Source: Siderastrea radians (lineage: Eukaryota > Cnidaria > Anthozoa > Scleractinia > Rhizangiidae). Taken from it: DNA of 64,000 nt. This document shows positions 47,156-60,300 of this stretch, piece after piece. The DNA lies in assembly GCA_964017195.1 (NCBI GenBank), contig OZ024892.1, positions 11,437,801-11,501,800 on the forward strand. Reading direction: 5' to 3'. The position numbers and the translations under genes are program-made. The notes under the pieces were generated by a model. It saw nothing but the letters and a program-made list of their open reading frames with translations, did not search any database and was not told where the DNA came from. The number at the start of each line of letters is the position of its first letter. Position 1 is the stretch's first letter.

Positions 47156-47551
47156 GACTCAGTCTCCAGCCGTGAGTGTCTCGATGCGCCCGCGATTTTC
47201 GCCACCTTCACGGCTGGGCGCACGGGTTTGGTTATTGTTTAGACTGACCAATCAGAGACAAGCCCCCTGAAATTTGCGGGGCAGAATGCGCGGCATAATT
47301 TAGCGGGATTTCGTCTTTCTCTTGAAATTTCACACTTTTGGGAGGACGTTTCAGGCATACTTTTCGCATTTCGCCTTTTTTCAAGACGATAAAAAGAAAT
47401 CAGTTAAAATTTAAGCAAATGACTGGTGGATTGTCTGCATAATTATTAAAATTGTAATGACGTCACGGACATGCAACCAAACCCTTGCGCCCAGCCGTGA
47501 AGGTGGCGAGAATCGCAGGCGCATCGAGACACTCACTAGCTCGCAGGTTAC
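47156..47551. mobile_element. Foldback, CAGCCGTGAGTGTCTCGATGC type
   Basis: Left GAGTGTCTCGATGCGCC...CACGGCTGGGCGCA..GGTTTGGTT is inverted at the right (AACCAAACCC..GCGCCCAGCCGTG...GGCGCATCGAGACACTC). It abuts the preceding MITE and shares the CTCGCAGGT flank with it. Confidence 0.75.
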
Positions 47552-49057
47552 TCAATATTCAATAGATGAAACGTTTAGCTTATTAGACTTTCTTTCCCTC
47601 AAGTTGTTAAGTGACTCTGTTGATGCGTTCAAACGGAAATTAAGAGCTAATCTCTTGACTAGGTTTTTATCTAATAGCCCATAGCGAATTTGTCTTGTCT
47701 GTTTCTTATCATTTTTTATTCTATGTTATTGAAACTCCAGTTTACAATGTTATCGTAGTTTCTATAATTTTACTGTAGTTGCTTATCTCTATTTTATTGT
47801 GTTTTATTGTAATTCTCTATAATTTTATCGTAATCGCATTGTCACTGAAAAGCCCCTTTGAGGAGTGCTAATAAAGTTAGTATTGCATTGTAGATAAAAT
47901 ATTGATATTAAAACGCAATAACAGCACGATTAACAGCTGTAAGAAATAAAAATGAAACCTCTTTTTCTCGTTCCTCTCTCTTGATTTTTCCCCAATAACT
48001 AACACTTGTTTACCCGCATTATATTCATTCATCACCCTTTTAACTTAGGATCAGAATATGAACTAACTGATCATGCGACCACTTGGTCAACACTTTAATA
48101 AAAACACTCAGTAATACGTAACAAAAGTGTTAATGGTTCTTTGACTTGTTCCTAAACGGACCTCTTCTGTGACATGCAATAAAACACTATTCAATATTCT
48201 TACTACAAAACTATTAGTAACCATTAACGTATGCCAAGCTTTACGCCAAAAGCTTTTGTAAGTGACGACTCTCTATTGTTTCATTATGTGGTCACTTACC
48301 AGAAAACATTCTCGTAAGCGACCAGCTCTAGTTGCGACCACTTTTCTGAATTCCCGAGGTGGTCGCTACGATAGCTTCGACTGTATACGCTAAACCCCGG
48401 CGCTAAACTTGTCACGTTGTGTTAGTATGGGATAGCCTTCCAATCCTTTTTGGCTTCCAAGTATTTCCGAATTCTTTCCGAAGATGAGTCGAAGTTTTTT
48501 GCGGTTTTCAGTTAGTTCAAGGTGCTGCAGTTACACCAGGAGAATTTTCCTGCAACTTGGAACTTAATGTTGATCGAGGAGGACATTGCTGGACAAGTTG
48601 TGGAATACATGTTACAAGTTGCAACGTGTCTTGTAACGTTGCGAAAAGTACAAAACCTAGTTTACTTTTCCTTTAACCCCAAACACAATTTTGCATTGCC
48701 GGCGAGACCCCTTGAAGTTGCAAAAAGGAAGTGTTACATGCGAAATTTCGTCCGCAACCTGTCTTGCAGCGTCATTGCGTTGGGCCCGGGAGGAAAAATT
48801 GCACCGAAGCACCGAGGCCGAATGATGTCAACGTTTGAGAAAATTCCCATACAAAAGCTCTGTCATATAGTATGAAAGGATTGAGTTGTAGGAAGAACAA
48901 GTTTCTTCAAGCACGTATCTGGTGGGAAGATATGGAAAAGGAAAAGGGGACTATGGACAAACGTGTCTCTTCACGAGGTTTTTCGGAGACAGTTTCCCTT
49001 TCTGCGGATTCGTGTGCTTCGAGTCTTGCACGGATGATCCACGAAGAAATAGACGTT
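47552..49057. other. Intergenic region downstream of the GPCR gene
   Basis: AT-rich sequence with (TTTTATTGTA)-like runs to 47880, a repeat ending GGTGGTCGCTACGATAGCTTCGA near 48378, and a block at 48520-48880 rich in GTTGCAAC-type palindromes. The + strand ORFs 48522-48875 and 48872-49213 show no domain and partly lie antisense to the GPCR; I do not call them genes. Confidence 0.5.
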
Positions 49058-49999
49058 CTATCGTTCATTCCTTTTAGTATTGTGGGTTCTCTTGGGTTGC
49101 ACTACGGTAGTCGTGTTTGTCTTGTACCCCAGCAACAATTTCAAGCCCCGACGATAGTTTGCTTGCCGATAAAAATAAATCCACGGGTTAACTGCAGAGT
49201 TGGCAAGACCTAGAGTTGCACACCAGAAATACAATCTATCATCATGCCCAGTACGAATTCGAAAGCCGATGACAAAAGCGATAGGAACCCAAAACAAAGA
49301 GAACAGAAGTACGACCAAAGCAACGGTCTTGGCGACTTGCTTGTTTCTTTGGCGCAGATCTGCAGCCATGTTACTTCTTCCTTGGCCGCCGTGTAGTGAG
49401 CCAATCTGCATTGAATTTGCGCGTACTTTTCTCAACGTGAGCACACCGCTGACGATGATAGCAGAGTAACACACCCCAACACCGAGCGTTTCAAGGAGGC
49501 TTGTTTCATCCACTTTTTTATGGAATATGTGCATGAGTGGAAGAATCAGAGACTCGAACCACGTTTTTGCAACAAGGATCTTGACTACTGTAAAAGTCAT
49601 CCAGATCTTGTGTTTAAGTGGATAGCAGATGGCAAGGCAGCGATCCACACTGAGCATAGTTAGCGTCAAAAGTGAAGCAGTAGCTGAAAAAAGTGCTATC
49701 ACTAATGTGATTTCTATAAGAGTTTTGAATAAACACATCCCAAGGAACCCTTGAACCAGTGTAAAAACTACGATAGGCATTACAACTGAAGTTACCATCA
49801 AATCTGCTACAGCAACATTTGATATCAAAATCCCACAGACAGTCCTTAAGCTAGGAGTCCGGTAAATTACGAGAATAAGAAATATATTGCCCAGCGATCC
49901 TCCAACAGCAACAGAAGTGTACGAAATCGTTGCAAATATTTCGCCTTCAAATCTTATGGGAATTTTGCATTGAGTGTCGTTTTCTTCGGGATTTGCCAT
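49058..49999 (-). CDS. Class A (rhodopsin-like) G-protein-coupled receptor
   Basis: Intronless 313-residue seven-helix receptor in the plasma membrane; ligand unknown. Visible landmarks are GN in helix 1 (N38), VADLM in helix 2 (D66), C89 at the top of helix 3, DRC at 119-121 where most receptors have DRY, W147 in helix 4, FWVP at 236-239 in place of CWxP, and NPWIY at 271-275 in helix 7. Helix 5 covers about 168-190, a basic loop follows, and helix 6 about 222-246. The second extracellular loop is very short and has no cysteine, so the usual helix 3 disulphide is missing. Short loop and missing cysteine recall melanocortin/adenosine-type receptors, but that is only a resemblance. No signal peptide. 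Single-exon receptors are common in cnidarian expansions. Confidence 0.9.
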   Translation of the reverse strand: MANPEENDTQCKIPIRFEGEIFATISYTSVAVGGSLGNIFLILVIYRTPSLRTVCGILISNVAVADLMVTSVVMPIVVFTLVQGFLGMCLFKTLIEITLVIALFSATASLLTLTMLSVDRCLAICYPLKHKIWMTFTVVKILVAKTWFESLILPLMHIFHKKVDETSLLETLGVGVCYSAIIVSGVLTLRKVRANSMQIGSLHGGQGRSNMAADLRQRNKQVAKTVALVVLLFSLFWVPIAFVIGFRIRTGHDDRLYFWCATLGLANSAVNPWIYFYRQANYRRGLKLLLGYKTNTTTVVQPKRTHNTKRNER

Positions 50000-51812
50000 G
50001 CCCCAATTTTGAGGTTGTTTTCAGTGATGGTGCCGTAATAAGCTAACAAGGCGTAAACACGTCTTTTTTATTTGTCGTCCTTAAAATACAGGTGTTTTTT
50101 GTAAACTGACCAACGATTTCCTGCAGGTACGTTAATTAATTTGATTTTTGTACGCTGGTAGTTTATATTTCAACGACAAAGGAAACTTTGCTGGGTCACG
50201 TATCCGAAATGGCTTCCATAAAGAAACGCAGATGTTTATACGTTAGAAAAGGAGCTTTTTTTTCTTAATAGTACGACTAAAGACACTTTCTTTTGCCGAC
50301 TGATATAAAAGAAAATGCCAGAGTTTAAAAAAATTAGATCCTGTATATTCTTCAGAACCTCGCGTGCTATTTTACAGCAAAGATTAAAAACAAACAGTCG
50401 TCATATTTGGACTGTTCTCACTTTGATAACAGGCGAGAAGCGAACGAAACAATAACTACAATATATCTCTTGGACAGGTTAAAATGATTTAGCATGTCAC
50501 AACGTGATATCTTTAATAAGATCTGAGAAAAGAAAATTGCAAAAACAGAGCTTTACGTGCAAAAAATGAATAAAACCGATATATTTTTTTAATTAATGGC
50601 ATATTTGTCTATTTAACTCAAAGATTTCATTTTACAGCGTAAGACTCCAGATTGTTTATAAGAATCGGTCTTTACATGATGTACCCCCAGCATTGAAACT
50701 AATCCAATTCCGATTCGTGTTCTGTGCGCACCAAAGCTGAACAAATACTTTCAACTCGAATTTTCAAAATATTAACTGGACCTTATTCTAAAATGGCCGT
50801 GATAGCTTTCAGTTTGGTTCGGTTTACAAATGTATTAATCACCAATGTCATGTGAAAAAGCATAAAAAAGTTTGGCTGTTTTATTGTTATTCACGTTATC
50901 TGTTGTTACTTTCATACCGGCTTTTGTTAATTTTAGTATTTAGCACATGACCCTACGTGGATGGTTGCATGTATGGTTTGAAAATCGTCAAGTTAAAGAT
51001 GGCACAAATTGAACAGGGGTACCCAACGAGAAAATTTAGCAAAATACTTAAACTGTCATTTTCTGCTTTCTTAGATTGTTTAGAGCTTTTTAAAGGCACA
51101 TTATTATAAGTAATACTGATTGATCTGTTCGGTGTTCTTACCTTAAAATTTAGACGGCAGAAAAATTTAGGAAACAGAATCCTATCTGCCGAATTTCCAA
51201 GTTGCTGATGGCTCTCCGAAAATGCTAGCTGACTTTATCTAAACGCCACATTTATCCCTCCGAAGACAATAGGAACTAATAAGTCCTCTTCTTAAGAAAG
51301 TCTGAGGCGATGTTTCGCCAAAGAGATCTCTGGCTTTCACTGCAACTGAATCCGAATATCTCAGGCGATTTTAGGCCTTCCGAACAGATATTCCCCGAAA
51401 CGAACCGTTTGGTGCCCCTGATTGAAGAGATCTGCATGGGAGAGGTGACTTAGCGTCCATACCTCCAATCGTTTTTTTACGAAAATTGGTTTCTTTGGGA
51501 CAACAAACTGTTGCATGTGCCCGCAAACAGGGCAAAAATTGGGGAAACATTGAAATTTTGTTTGTATTTTGAGTAAGGTAAGTGAGAAGACACACCATTT
51601 AGAATACAAGTACGGTGGCTGTCGTAGTTTCCATAAACGAAGTGAAGTAACCTCTGCCTCTAAGCCTAATGGCAGAGCTTCTCTGGGCTTTTAGTAGTAA
51701 GAAGCGAGTAAGAGGTTTGTAGTCGCCATCCCCGTGGATAGGGTACTATCCTTGGTTATGGCATGCCCCATACATTTTGCTTAGACGCAAGTGTGTTAGC
51801 TCGGCTCCCTAA
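50000..51812. other. Intergenic region upstream of the GPCR
   Basis: AT-rich, with no gene I can support. ORFs near 51361-51609 (-) overlap in two frames and have no recognisable domain. No clear core promoter for the receptor was found. Confidence 0.4.
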
Positions 51813-52117
51813 AGCCGCGGCTACACGAGCGATTTTTTGCTTGCGGTGGTGATGCGATTTTTTGAAATTGTCGCGTCGCAAGCGCACGGCGAAAATCGCA
51901 TGTGTAGCCACCCACTGATGAAGTCCGTGATTTTGTCGCAAAAAATTCAACTCATTGAATTTCTCGCGATTTTTTTTCTGCGATTTTTTCATCGGTCGCA
52001 TCACCTGTGCGAGGGTGGCTACACATGCGATTTCTCCGGGCGCTGGTGACGCGACAATTTTCAAAAAAATCGCATCACCATCGCGAACAAAAAATCGCTC
52101 GTGTAGCCGCGGCTTAA
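51813..52117. mobile_element. 300-bp foldback MITE, AAGCCGCGGCTACACGAGCG ends
   Basis: Left AAAGCCGCGGCTACACGAGC and right GCTCGTGTAGCCGCGGCTT are near-perfect inverted ends. A second inner inverted pair, GCATGTGTAGCCACCC and GGTGGCTACACATGCG, sits nearer the centre. No ORF of interest. Confidence 0.85.
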
Positions 52118-52283
52118 TTCCTTTGTTTAAAAAAGTTTTTCAGTGCTAAATCAACGGTTTTAGTTTGAAAGCAGTGAATTCATAGCCACACCTAAGGAGA
52201 GGTGTTACGCAGTCAAAAATATGGCCATCGCACATCCCATGGGCAAGATTACAGAACTAACAGAACATCTAAACACGAAATGT

Positions 52284-52289
52284 TTTATT
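52284..52289 (-). terminator. Polyadenylation signal of PPP1R36
   Basis: AATAAA on the - strand about 200 bp after the PPP1R36 stop codon. Other candidates nearby are weaker. Confidence 0.45.
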
Positions 52290-52489
52290 TCAATATTTCG
52301 TTGGTGGGGATAAGTACAGTGCCTTATTTAGAAGTACAGACTATTTACAACTTATTTACAATATATATGTTCACTATATACGTTCACTATTAAAGCATCT
52401 CAGATTTCTGTTGTGAAACTGCTTCGCGCCATGTTTGTGATATTCTAAGCGAGAACATGAACGTTCACACTCTTCATGAAGGTGTTACT

Positions 52490-55400
52490 TCACTCTCCCT
52501 GTTCAGCGGTCTCTCCCTCCTCGACCGCACTGTTCGCGCCTGTAAGAAGGAGAACAAAGTCGGAAAATCAGTTTTTGCCACATCTAATAAATTTCTCGTT
52601 TTCTGATTGGTCGAGAACCGTGGAAGATGAGAGTCCATGCCACGGCTCGCGTCATTCGCGTCACTCGGATAACCCGAGTTCCCCTCTGATTCGACAAATT
52701 TTAGATTGATGATTTTTATGAAGGCTTTTAAGAATATCTCCCAATTTCGACATTATATTGTCAATCTTTTCCATATTTGTTAATTCCATTTTGCTCGCTT
52801 GGGAAATGCTTGTGATCGATTTATTGTAGACTCACACCGCGTAAAAAAACTTTTTTTCTGTGGTTAAATACAAATTTCCTCTAGTTTCCGTGGTATGGCC
52901 TCTTATTTCCCACGACTTTCGTCATCTAGCCGTCAAAATAAATTGCAAACTCCCTCAGCTATGCCTCGAGAGTCCACATTGACGGCTAGATGATGAAAAT
53001 CGTGGGAAATAACAGGCCATTCGACGGAAAACTGGAGGAAATTTGTTAAATTTACACACGCTAGCTGGGAAATGGTTTTTGTTCGAGAACGAGAGGAGAG
53101 TTTCTAACTTCCCGATTCTCACTGACACGGAGTACTAATTTCTGCAAAGAAAACACAACTTTCTGTAAACTTACGGGAGCAATGCCTTTTGCATCCCTAA
53201 TCTACCGTAGATTAGATATAAACCTGAAAAGTTGATCGGTGGGTAACCGGGCGACTCAACGCACCCGGTAAGTTATGTAAAAAAGCCACGACTTCACAAG
53301 AAACTTTTTGTGTGAACAGGACGAGATGACAAGCCTGCATTTGCCAAGAAAAATTCACCTCTAGTGAATTTATCACGACTTTAATTTTCCTATTTTTTCA
53401 GCTTTCGCATTGTCTGTGACGAAGCAGCAAATTCCACCCCCCACCCCCCCAAAAACAAAGCATCGCGAAGCCTCGGGAGCGATTAGAGGCGGCTGTATTC
53501 GTAGGCTACGTGGCCTCCGGAAGCCAAACTCTTGCGAGCAACCTTGAGAGAGCCATCGTCATTGCAGTGTCAAGTCGGAAAGATTAAAATCACAAGATTA
53601 ACACGCCTTAGTACAGGCAGTGTTACTAAAGATCGAAACAGATGATGGTCGACCAACCTTGATTGGGTGTGACTGGGGTTTCACCGGGAATGGACCTGCA
53701 AGAGAATTAGAAAAAGGTAGCTTAGACTGGGTTCCTATCTCACACACGCACCACAATCGTACGCACTACACACCGTACTAACACACTTTCACACGCACCA
53801 CAATCCTACGCACTACACACCGTACTAACACACTTTCACACGCACCACAATCGTACGCACTACACACCGTACTAACACACTATCACACGCACCACAGTCA
53901 CGCACAAACACGTAGATGTAGACGCGCACAGAGGACAGCTTTACCTTCTTGATTCATCCTCGTCACCAGCCTCCTCTTCGTGTTCCTCGCCAAACGGTGC
54001 AAGAGTTAGCGGATTAAAGCCAGACATTGGTTCACCTATTATACCAACTCTGCGAAATACAGCACACACTCAGGGTTACTTCATTACTTTCTTCTTGTCT
54101 TTGTTGCTTTAACTCATTTATCTCAAATGCCATTATCACTTAGCGGATAACACCTTAATTTACGTCTTACAAAACGGTGTCTTATAAGCATATAACTCAT
54201 ATCAGGGTTACCAAACATGTAGTCTCATGTAATGTCCGTATGTGTCCTGTAAGGAGAATATACGTTTGGTAACCCTAACAAAATGAATTATGTATCCCTA
54301 ATAGGCCATTTCCAAATTCAGTTTTGCCTCTTTTCCAAAGCGAGGGCTGATGCAAAACCTTTCAACCTTTTTTCCATTTGCAGGCAAATAAACTCATTAT
54401 TATAGGAAAGACTGAGCAGTGGGCCTCGCTTTGAAAATGAAGATGCGAGACAACTCGGGAATGCCCTATTTTCGTGTAACTTCGAATGCAAGTCCCCAGG
54501 TATAAACCTACTTCTTTTTCTCCTCTGCCAAAACAATGCTACATCACCATTTACTGGGTTGCACTTAGCATCCTCTCTGGAGATCAGAATAAGTTTATAC
54601 GTGTTCATTTCACAAGCCTAGTGCCCCCTAAACCGCTGGTACATTGATACTCCACCCAGATGGGATGCTAGTCCATCACATGTGACAAGCCACCATTTTG
54701 TTAGCCACACTAAAAGTAAATACCGTCGTTTTCATCTAAGCGTGGACACGTGAAGAAAAAACATGTTTTAACTGGATATCAAACGTGGCATGTTTGGCCG
54801 CCAAACATTTGAAGTTTGACAGCCGTTAAACTTGCATTCCTACGTGCGTGACTGGGTTTCAATCCCAAAATTTGCATAAATATTCCACAAGGTCAACATG
54901 TTTTCTCATGTGCCAGTTAATATTCCCGAATCTCAAAGAAAAAATCTAAAATCTGCATTTTCTAGGTCTTCTTCGTCTTCTAGACACCCGCCATGTCAGC
55001 GAAACATCGTCTAACAGCCTTTAAACTTCAAAGGTTTGGCGGCCAAACATATCACCTTTGGCACCCAATTAGAACATGTTTTTCTGTCACGTGTCCACGC
55101 TTAGATGAAAACGACGGTACTAGAATTAAGGTTTTTCTCCTGATACAAATGAAGTTTGCTGTCTAAAGTGGGTGACACACGGAGCAACGATATCGCAACT
55201 TGATAGCCCCGCGATAATTGCTTTACTTGCATGTGGAAGTTTTATCGTTCAACACGTTGCACATAAATAGAGGATATTACGCGGCGGCGCGAAGATATGA
55301 ATTTTATTTTCGAGTGGTAAAAACAATATTTTACGAACGAGCGCAGCGAGTGAGTAAAATATTGTTTTTCACCACAAGAAAATAAAATTCATATCTTCAA

Positions 55401-57309
55401 GCCGCCGTGTAATTTTCTTTTTATTATATAGACAAAAGTATTTTCGCAAAAAAAACAGTGTAAAAGCGGGAAATGACGTCATCGATATCCTCACTAGTGA
55501 GGATATGGAAAATACGCCACTCGGGTCCCGGATGTAGTTTCGTATGAACTTTACGAGTGGTCTATTTTCCACTAAAACACTCTTGTCTATATAATAAAAT
55601 GTAATATTTATAGCCTGGTCCCATTCTGCTCAACAATGTGCAACATGTTGAATGGTCTATTTTAGTTTGCTGACTGTCTTGATACACTATTCAACATCTC
55701 TTGAACAACAGCTGTAACAACTGTTGAGCGGCGTGTCACTGGCTTAAACCATCAACCATCCGACCATCACACATTCACGGGAATTGGTACCAGAGCTGCC
55801 TCATCCACAGGCCCTTCACAGGGAGAACCTTTTGAGAAGCGCCAGCGACTGGAAACAAGTGAAGCGCATGGCATCACAGGAAGGTGGGGGGGGGGGGGGG
55901 ACAGGGGGGCGGGAGACCGGGAGAAAAGGGGGTGGGAGGTGTACGGGAGGCGGGAGAAGAGGGGGCGGGAAGCGGGATTCCCAAGGTGGCGGGAAGCGGG
56001 AGAAAAAGGGAAAAATTACGCAACATTGCGCAATATTTCGCAATCGAAGAAATGCAAAGGGGCGGGAGCCCAAAAATACAGGGCGGGAACCGGGATTAAA
56101 GTGTACGGGAAGCGGGAGGTTTAACCCCCCTGTCCCCCCCCCACAGGAAGGAGAGAAACGAAAAACAAAACCTTCTTCACGCTCCCGCCTTCCTTCACGA
56201 GCCCACTTGCTCTCAGAAGAAGAGAAACGTCTGGGTACGAGGCAGAAACTGGAGAGTTACGAATGGTGGAACATTGATTGGTATACTGAATCAGGCATAC
56301 ATGTGTACATGAGATACTTACTTGGTTTCCAAGTGGAGATTCAGCTTGTCTTCTTCGTGAGGAATGTCACTGCCAAAAAAAGACAACAATATGTAAATGA
56401 AAATCTCTTTGAAAAGCTCTCATTTGGTAATTCAGTTAAATGAATTATCTCAGTGATGTATTGACAGTCCCTTATTGTACTCGTTACCGCGTTAGCTATT
56501 GTTAAAAACAGCTGAAAAAATTATAGCGAAAGCTAAGTGGAAAAGATGACTCACTTGCGACAGATCCTAAGGTTAAGATTGAAAAGGGAGGCAGATACAA
56601 AAAAACTCCCCAAACCAGAATTAATGTTGGGTATGGCCTTTGCCTTAACTGCGTCTTTAATCACGGACATGAAACTCCCCCCCACACCCCCACCCTCCCA
56701 AAAGAAAAAAAAATAACGAAACGAGCTAATCAGAACTTGAAAACAAGCAAATGATTCCAAGCGCGGGAAAATAAGGAACCAGTGCCAAGCACACGAAAAT
56801 ATGCAACTGCGCGTAAAATGTAAGCCGCTGCCGCAAGCTCGCAACACATGTACCGAGGCCAAGCACAAGAAAACTAAACGGTAAAACCGGTGCTGAGCAA
56901 CTGTCAAGGGGGGGAAACACGAGACTAGCCTCAAGTGCCACATATGTGCAGGGCTCCCCGTCATAAATAAGCTACTTGCATTATGGTAGTGTAGTCAGAA
57001 TACTTACTTTTCTGACAAAGGAAGAGCTTTTGTGCGATCAAGGAACCACGGACTCGCTTCTTGTGAGGTCGGCAGCAGAGATACGAGCACTGGAGATCGC
57101 TGACTGTGAATAAAAGATATATGGAATGTAAGTGGTGAGAACAGAAAGTGTTGTCCTTAAAAGTATGTACAATTTGGACCAAAGCATTGTACTTTTGTGT
57201 TATAGTTAACTACTCACTTGATAATGGACTTAATTGGCGGCCGCTTTCTGTAAAAACAATAAATAAACATGTAATAAGTAAACACCACCACCACCACCAC
57301 CATCATCAC

Positions 57310-57351
<42 letters not shown>

Positions 57352-60300
57352 AACAACGTGGTATTATTTCAGGATACTTTTAGTGTGAGGAGATATTACC
57401 TTGAGAAGCAAAAATCTCTTGAAGCCCGACTCATACCCATTCGCCACTTATCTATTCCTTTTCGCATTGGAATATGGGAAGGCGATTAATGCACGCAAAG
57501 CCTTTTGGGAAGGAGAGAGAAAAAGTGATGTCGCTTCGCAATTGTCTTCCTTCCTTCCCTTGATGCACCGCGAACTCATCAAATCCTACCCATAAACCAC
57601 AGCGCAGACAGGAGAAGCGACTGGGTAAGAGTCTGTCGTGAAGTTTAATTAGCTTGCCAAGAAGAAAATGGAAACAACAACAGTAAACCTTATGGAACAC
57701 TCACGGTTTGAGTCTGCGATATTCTGCAGGAGTTAGCGGCTGCTTGGTGCTGTCTTTGAGACGATCCATTGCATAAACCTCTGAAGGAAGAATTGAAATG
57801 CGCTACTTGAAGAACATCACTTAACTAGACAGAGACATTCCTGAAACACACTTCGAATTCCTATGCACTGTTTTGCTTTTTCTTTTCAAAAAGAGTTTTT
57901 ACTTTTGTTAGCTGAGCTCTCATTATTTCAATGTACGCTCTGTTGTACAAACAACAATCAAGGAAATAAACTGCATCTATGTTTAACACAAAAAACTGGA
58001 TTTATCAGCTGAGTTGATAAGGCATATTGGCCACCGTCAAGATGTTCAAAAGCTAACGTTTCAAGGGTTAACACATCGTCAGAGCGCTTCACTTTGAGGA
58101 AGGGCTAAGACTGGAAACGTCAGCTTTCGAATTTCTTTACGATGGTTCATGTACCTTATCAATCCAGTTATTAATTCGAAATTTTCGTGTTTCAATTCCC
58201 CACTGTGGCAGCACCACAGTTTCTTCAAACACCAACTCTTTTGCGCATCTAAATTTATTCTGTATGTACCTTCAACAGCTTGCGGCCTTCCAGCAGGGTT
58301 GAACGTGTCTGAGCGAAACATCCTGACAAAGAAATCAAAAGAAAGCAAGCTTAACAGACTGCAATACAATCGCTTTTTCTCTTAAGACTCTCAAGAGAAG
58401 CGCGCAAGAGAAAAAAAGCGCTAACGCGCGAGGCGCGGAGGGCTCACGAACCTCACACGTCCGTCTCCCCAGTCTCTTTCGTCTCGTCTCCAGACCTTGT
58501 GACCTTTCGCTCGAAAACCGCGCGTTTCCATGGTTCAGAGCAAAGAACACGACTGCTTTGCAGTCTACAAGCTTATTTTCACACGGGTGCTGGACATTGC
58601 ATGAGACTACCCATTCTTGCACTGAAAATACGTGCGCCTTGCGCGGTGCGGCATTCAGTCCCACGTGCACAACATGAGTTACCACCAGCACTACAACCGT
58701 TTTTACCTTCCTATTTCTTTTTGTATTAGGTCCAGGTGTTGTCGTCTGAAGGTGATGTATGTCACATATGCAGCAAATGTGTAGAGTGCCTTCAAAACAA
58801 ACACATTAACAGCAATTCACTTGAAGACAAGAGCATGAGAAAAAAAAAAGACAAGAGAAAACGATCTGAGTATCAGAAGCCTGTTAAGTGTAATTGTCAA
58901 GTGTGATTCTGTAAACGACTTTCTCTTAAGCTTACGAAGACGCTAGTCTCCAACAAGACTACTTTTAAATAAGAACACCCCCCATCTGGGAAAACCCACT
59001 AGACATGCATGTTAAAGACTGACTTGTTAGCAGTTGACTGCACGAGAAGTGGGTCCATGTGGGGTGGAAACTGGGCAGAAAAAGCCCTACCCCAAATTGT
59101 AACCAGTCAATATCATTCAGCCTTCAAGTAACCTAATTTGTGTCACGAAATTACAACGATTTTATTAGTTATCTCTCAAACTGATATCACATGAATCGTT
59201 CTTGAGGAACATTCTGCAAATCACATATTTTTAGCACTTGGAAAAGTACTTGGCACTTTTGGGGAAATGGACATCAGGATAGTGAGAATTTCAGTATGCT
59301 TAAAACTGTACTGGTATTTGAAAGGAACGATTGCATCTTGGGGATTGAAAGTGTTTTAAGACCAAGCCTTCTTCATACATCAGTGATACTCACCTCATAC
59401 ATTTCCCTGTCTCTACTTGTGTCAGAGTTGCGTTGTCTGAAAGCAAGGTATTTAAGTAATGATTTGTCACTTTATAGTTAATGAGTTGTTACTCAAGAGT
59501 GGATCTAGGATTTAAAGAGGGGAGGGGAGGGAGACTCAATAAATCAATGCCAAACGAGGAAGTATCCAAAAGAAATTCCCTGTGAATGTCAACTTCTTTA
59601 AATATGCCAAGTCGCTGATTACACGAGAAACAAATTTGTGAAACACTTGTTGTTGTTGTTGCCTGCCTGGACTGTGTAGTGGAAGCAGTAAATTAAAATA
59701 CATATAAATGGACTCTTTACAGGACAATTTTTTGTTTGTTTAACAGGCCATTTTATAATGTGACTACTGTAACTGTGACCACCTGTAGGGGGTCGCACAG
59801 CAGAACACAGAATACAGCATTTTAGATAAATTAAGTTTAAATTAAAATATATTAAATTTCAGTCAAAATGTTGTAATGCACCACAAAATGGATTGGTTCA
59901 AACAACTGAGGTGGGAATTCATTGCTTATAATCTGTAAGGTGGTTTGACTTTCTTTATCTAATTAAGTGGCCCCTGTCAGATAGAGCAGTGACATTGTAA
60001 AGATTTCAGTCATAACTGCAAGCTTTTTTGGTGCTTGTAGCCCCCAGGGCTTGTAGCTTCAGTTCGAATGGGGTTTGAGCAAACCCTCCAAGATCCTCTT
60101 CAGTTACTCTTGCTTACAAGACATGCTTAGAGAATAAAGTAACAGTCAATAACCAACAGGTATAAAATCATACCTGCCACACCCCAGGTGGTGTTTATCT
60201 TCTAGTCCCAGGCCCAACACAAGTGTGCAATAGCACTGTCCCAGAAGCCTTTGTGCTGCCTCCTGTTTGCTTACTGCTGTTGCAAGAGCTTTTCTCTCAG

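Noticed and set aside
48522..49213. Two + strand ORFs of 117 and 113 codons
   Set aside because: The first covers a palindrome-rich repeat; the second overlaps the GPCR gene antisense.
55784..56443. 219-codon ORF on the + strand
   Set aside because: Covers the G-rich element and the antisense of a PPP1R36 exon; no domain.
57148..57489. Poly-His ORF
   Set aside because: CAC/CAT microsatellite next to a PPP1R36 exon.
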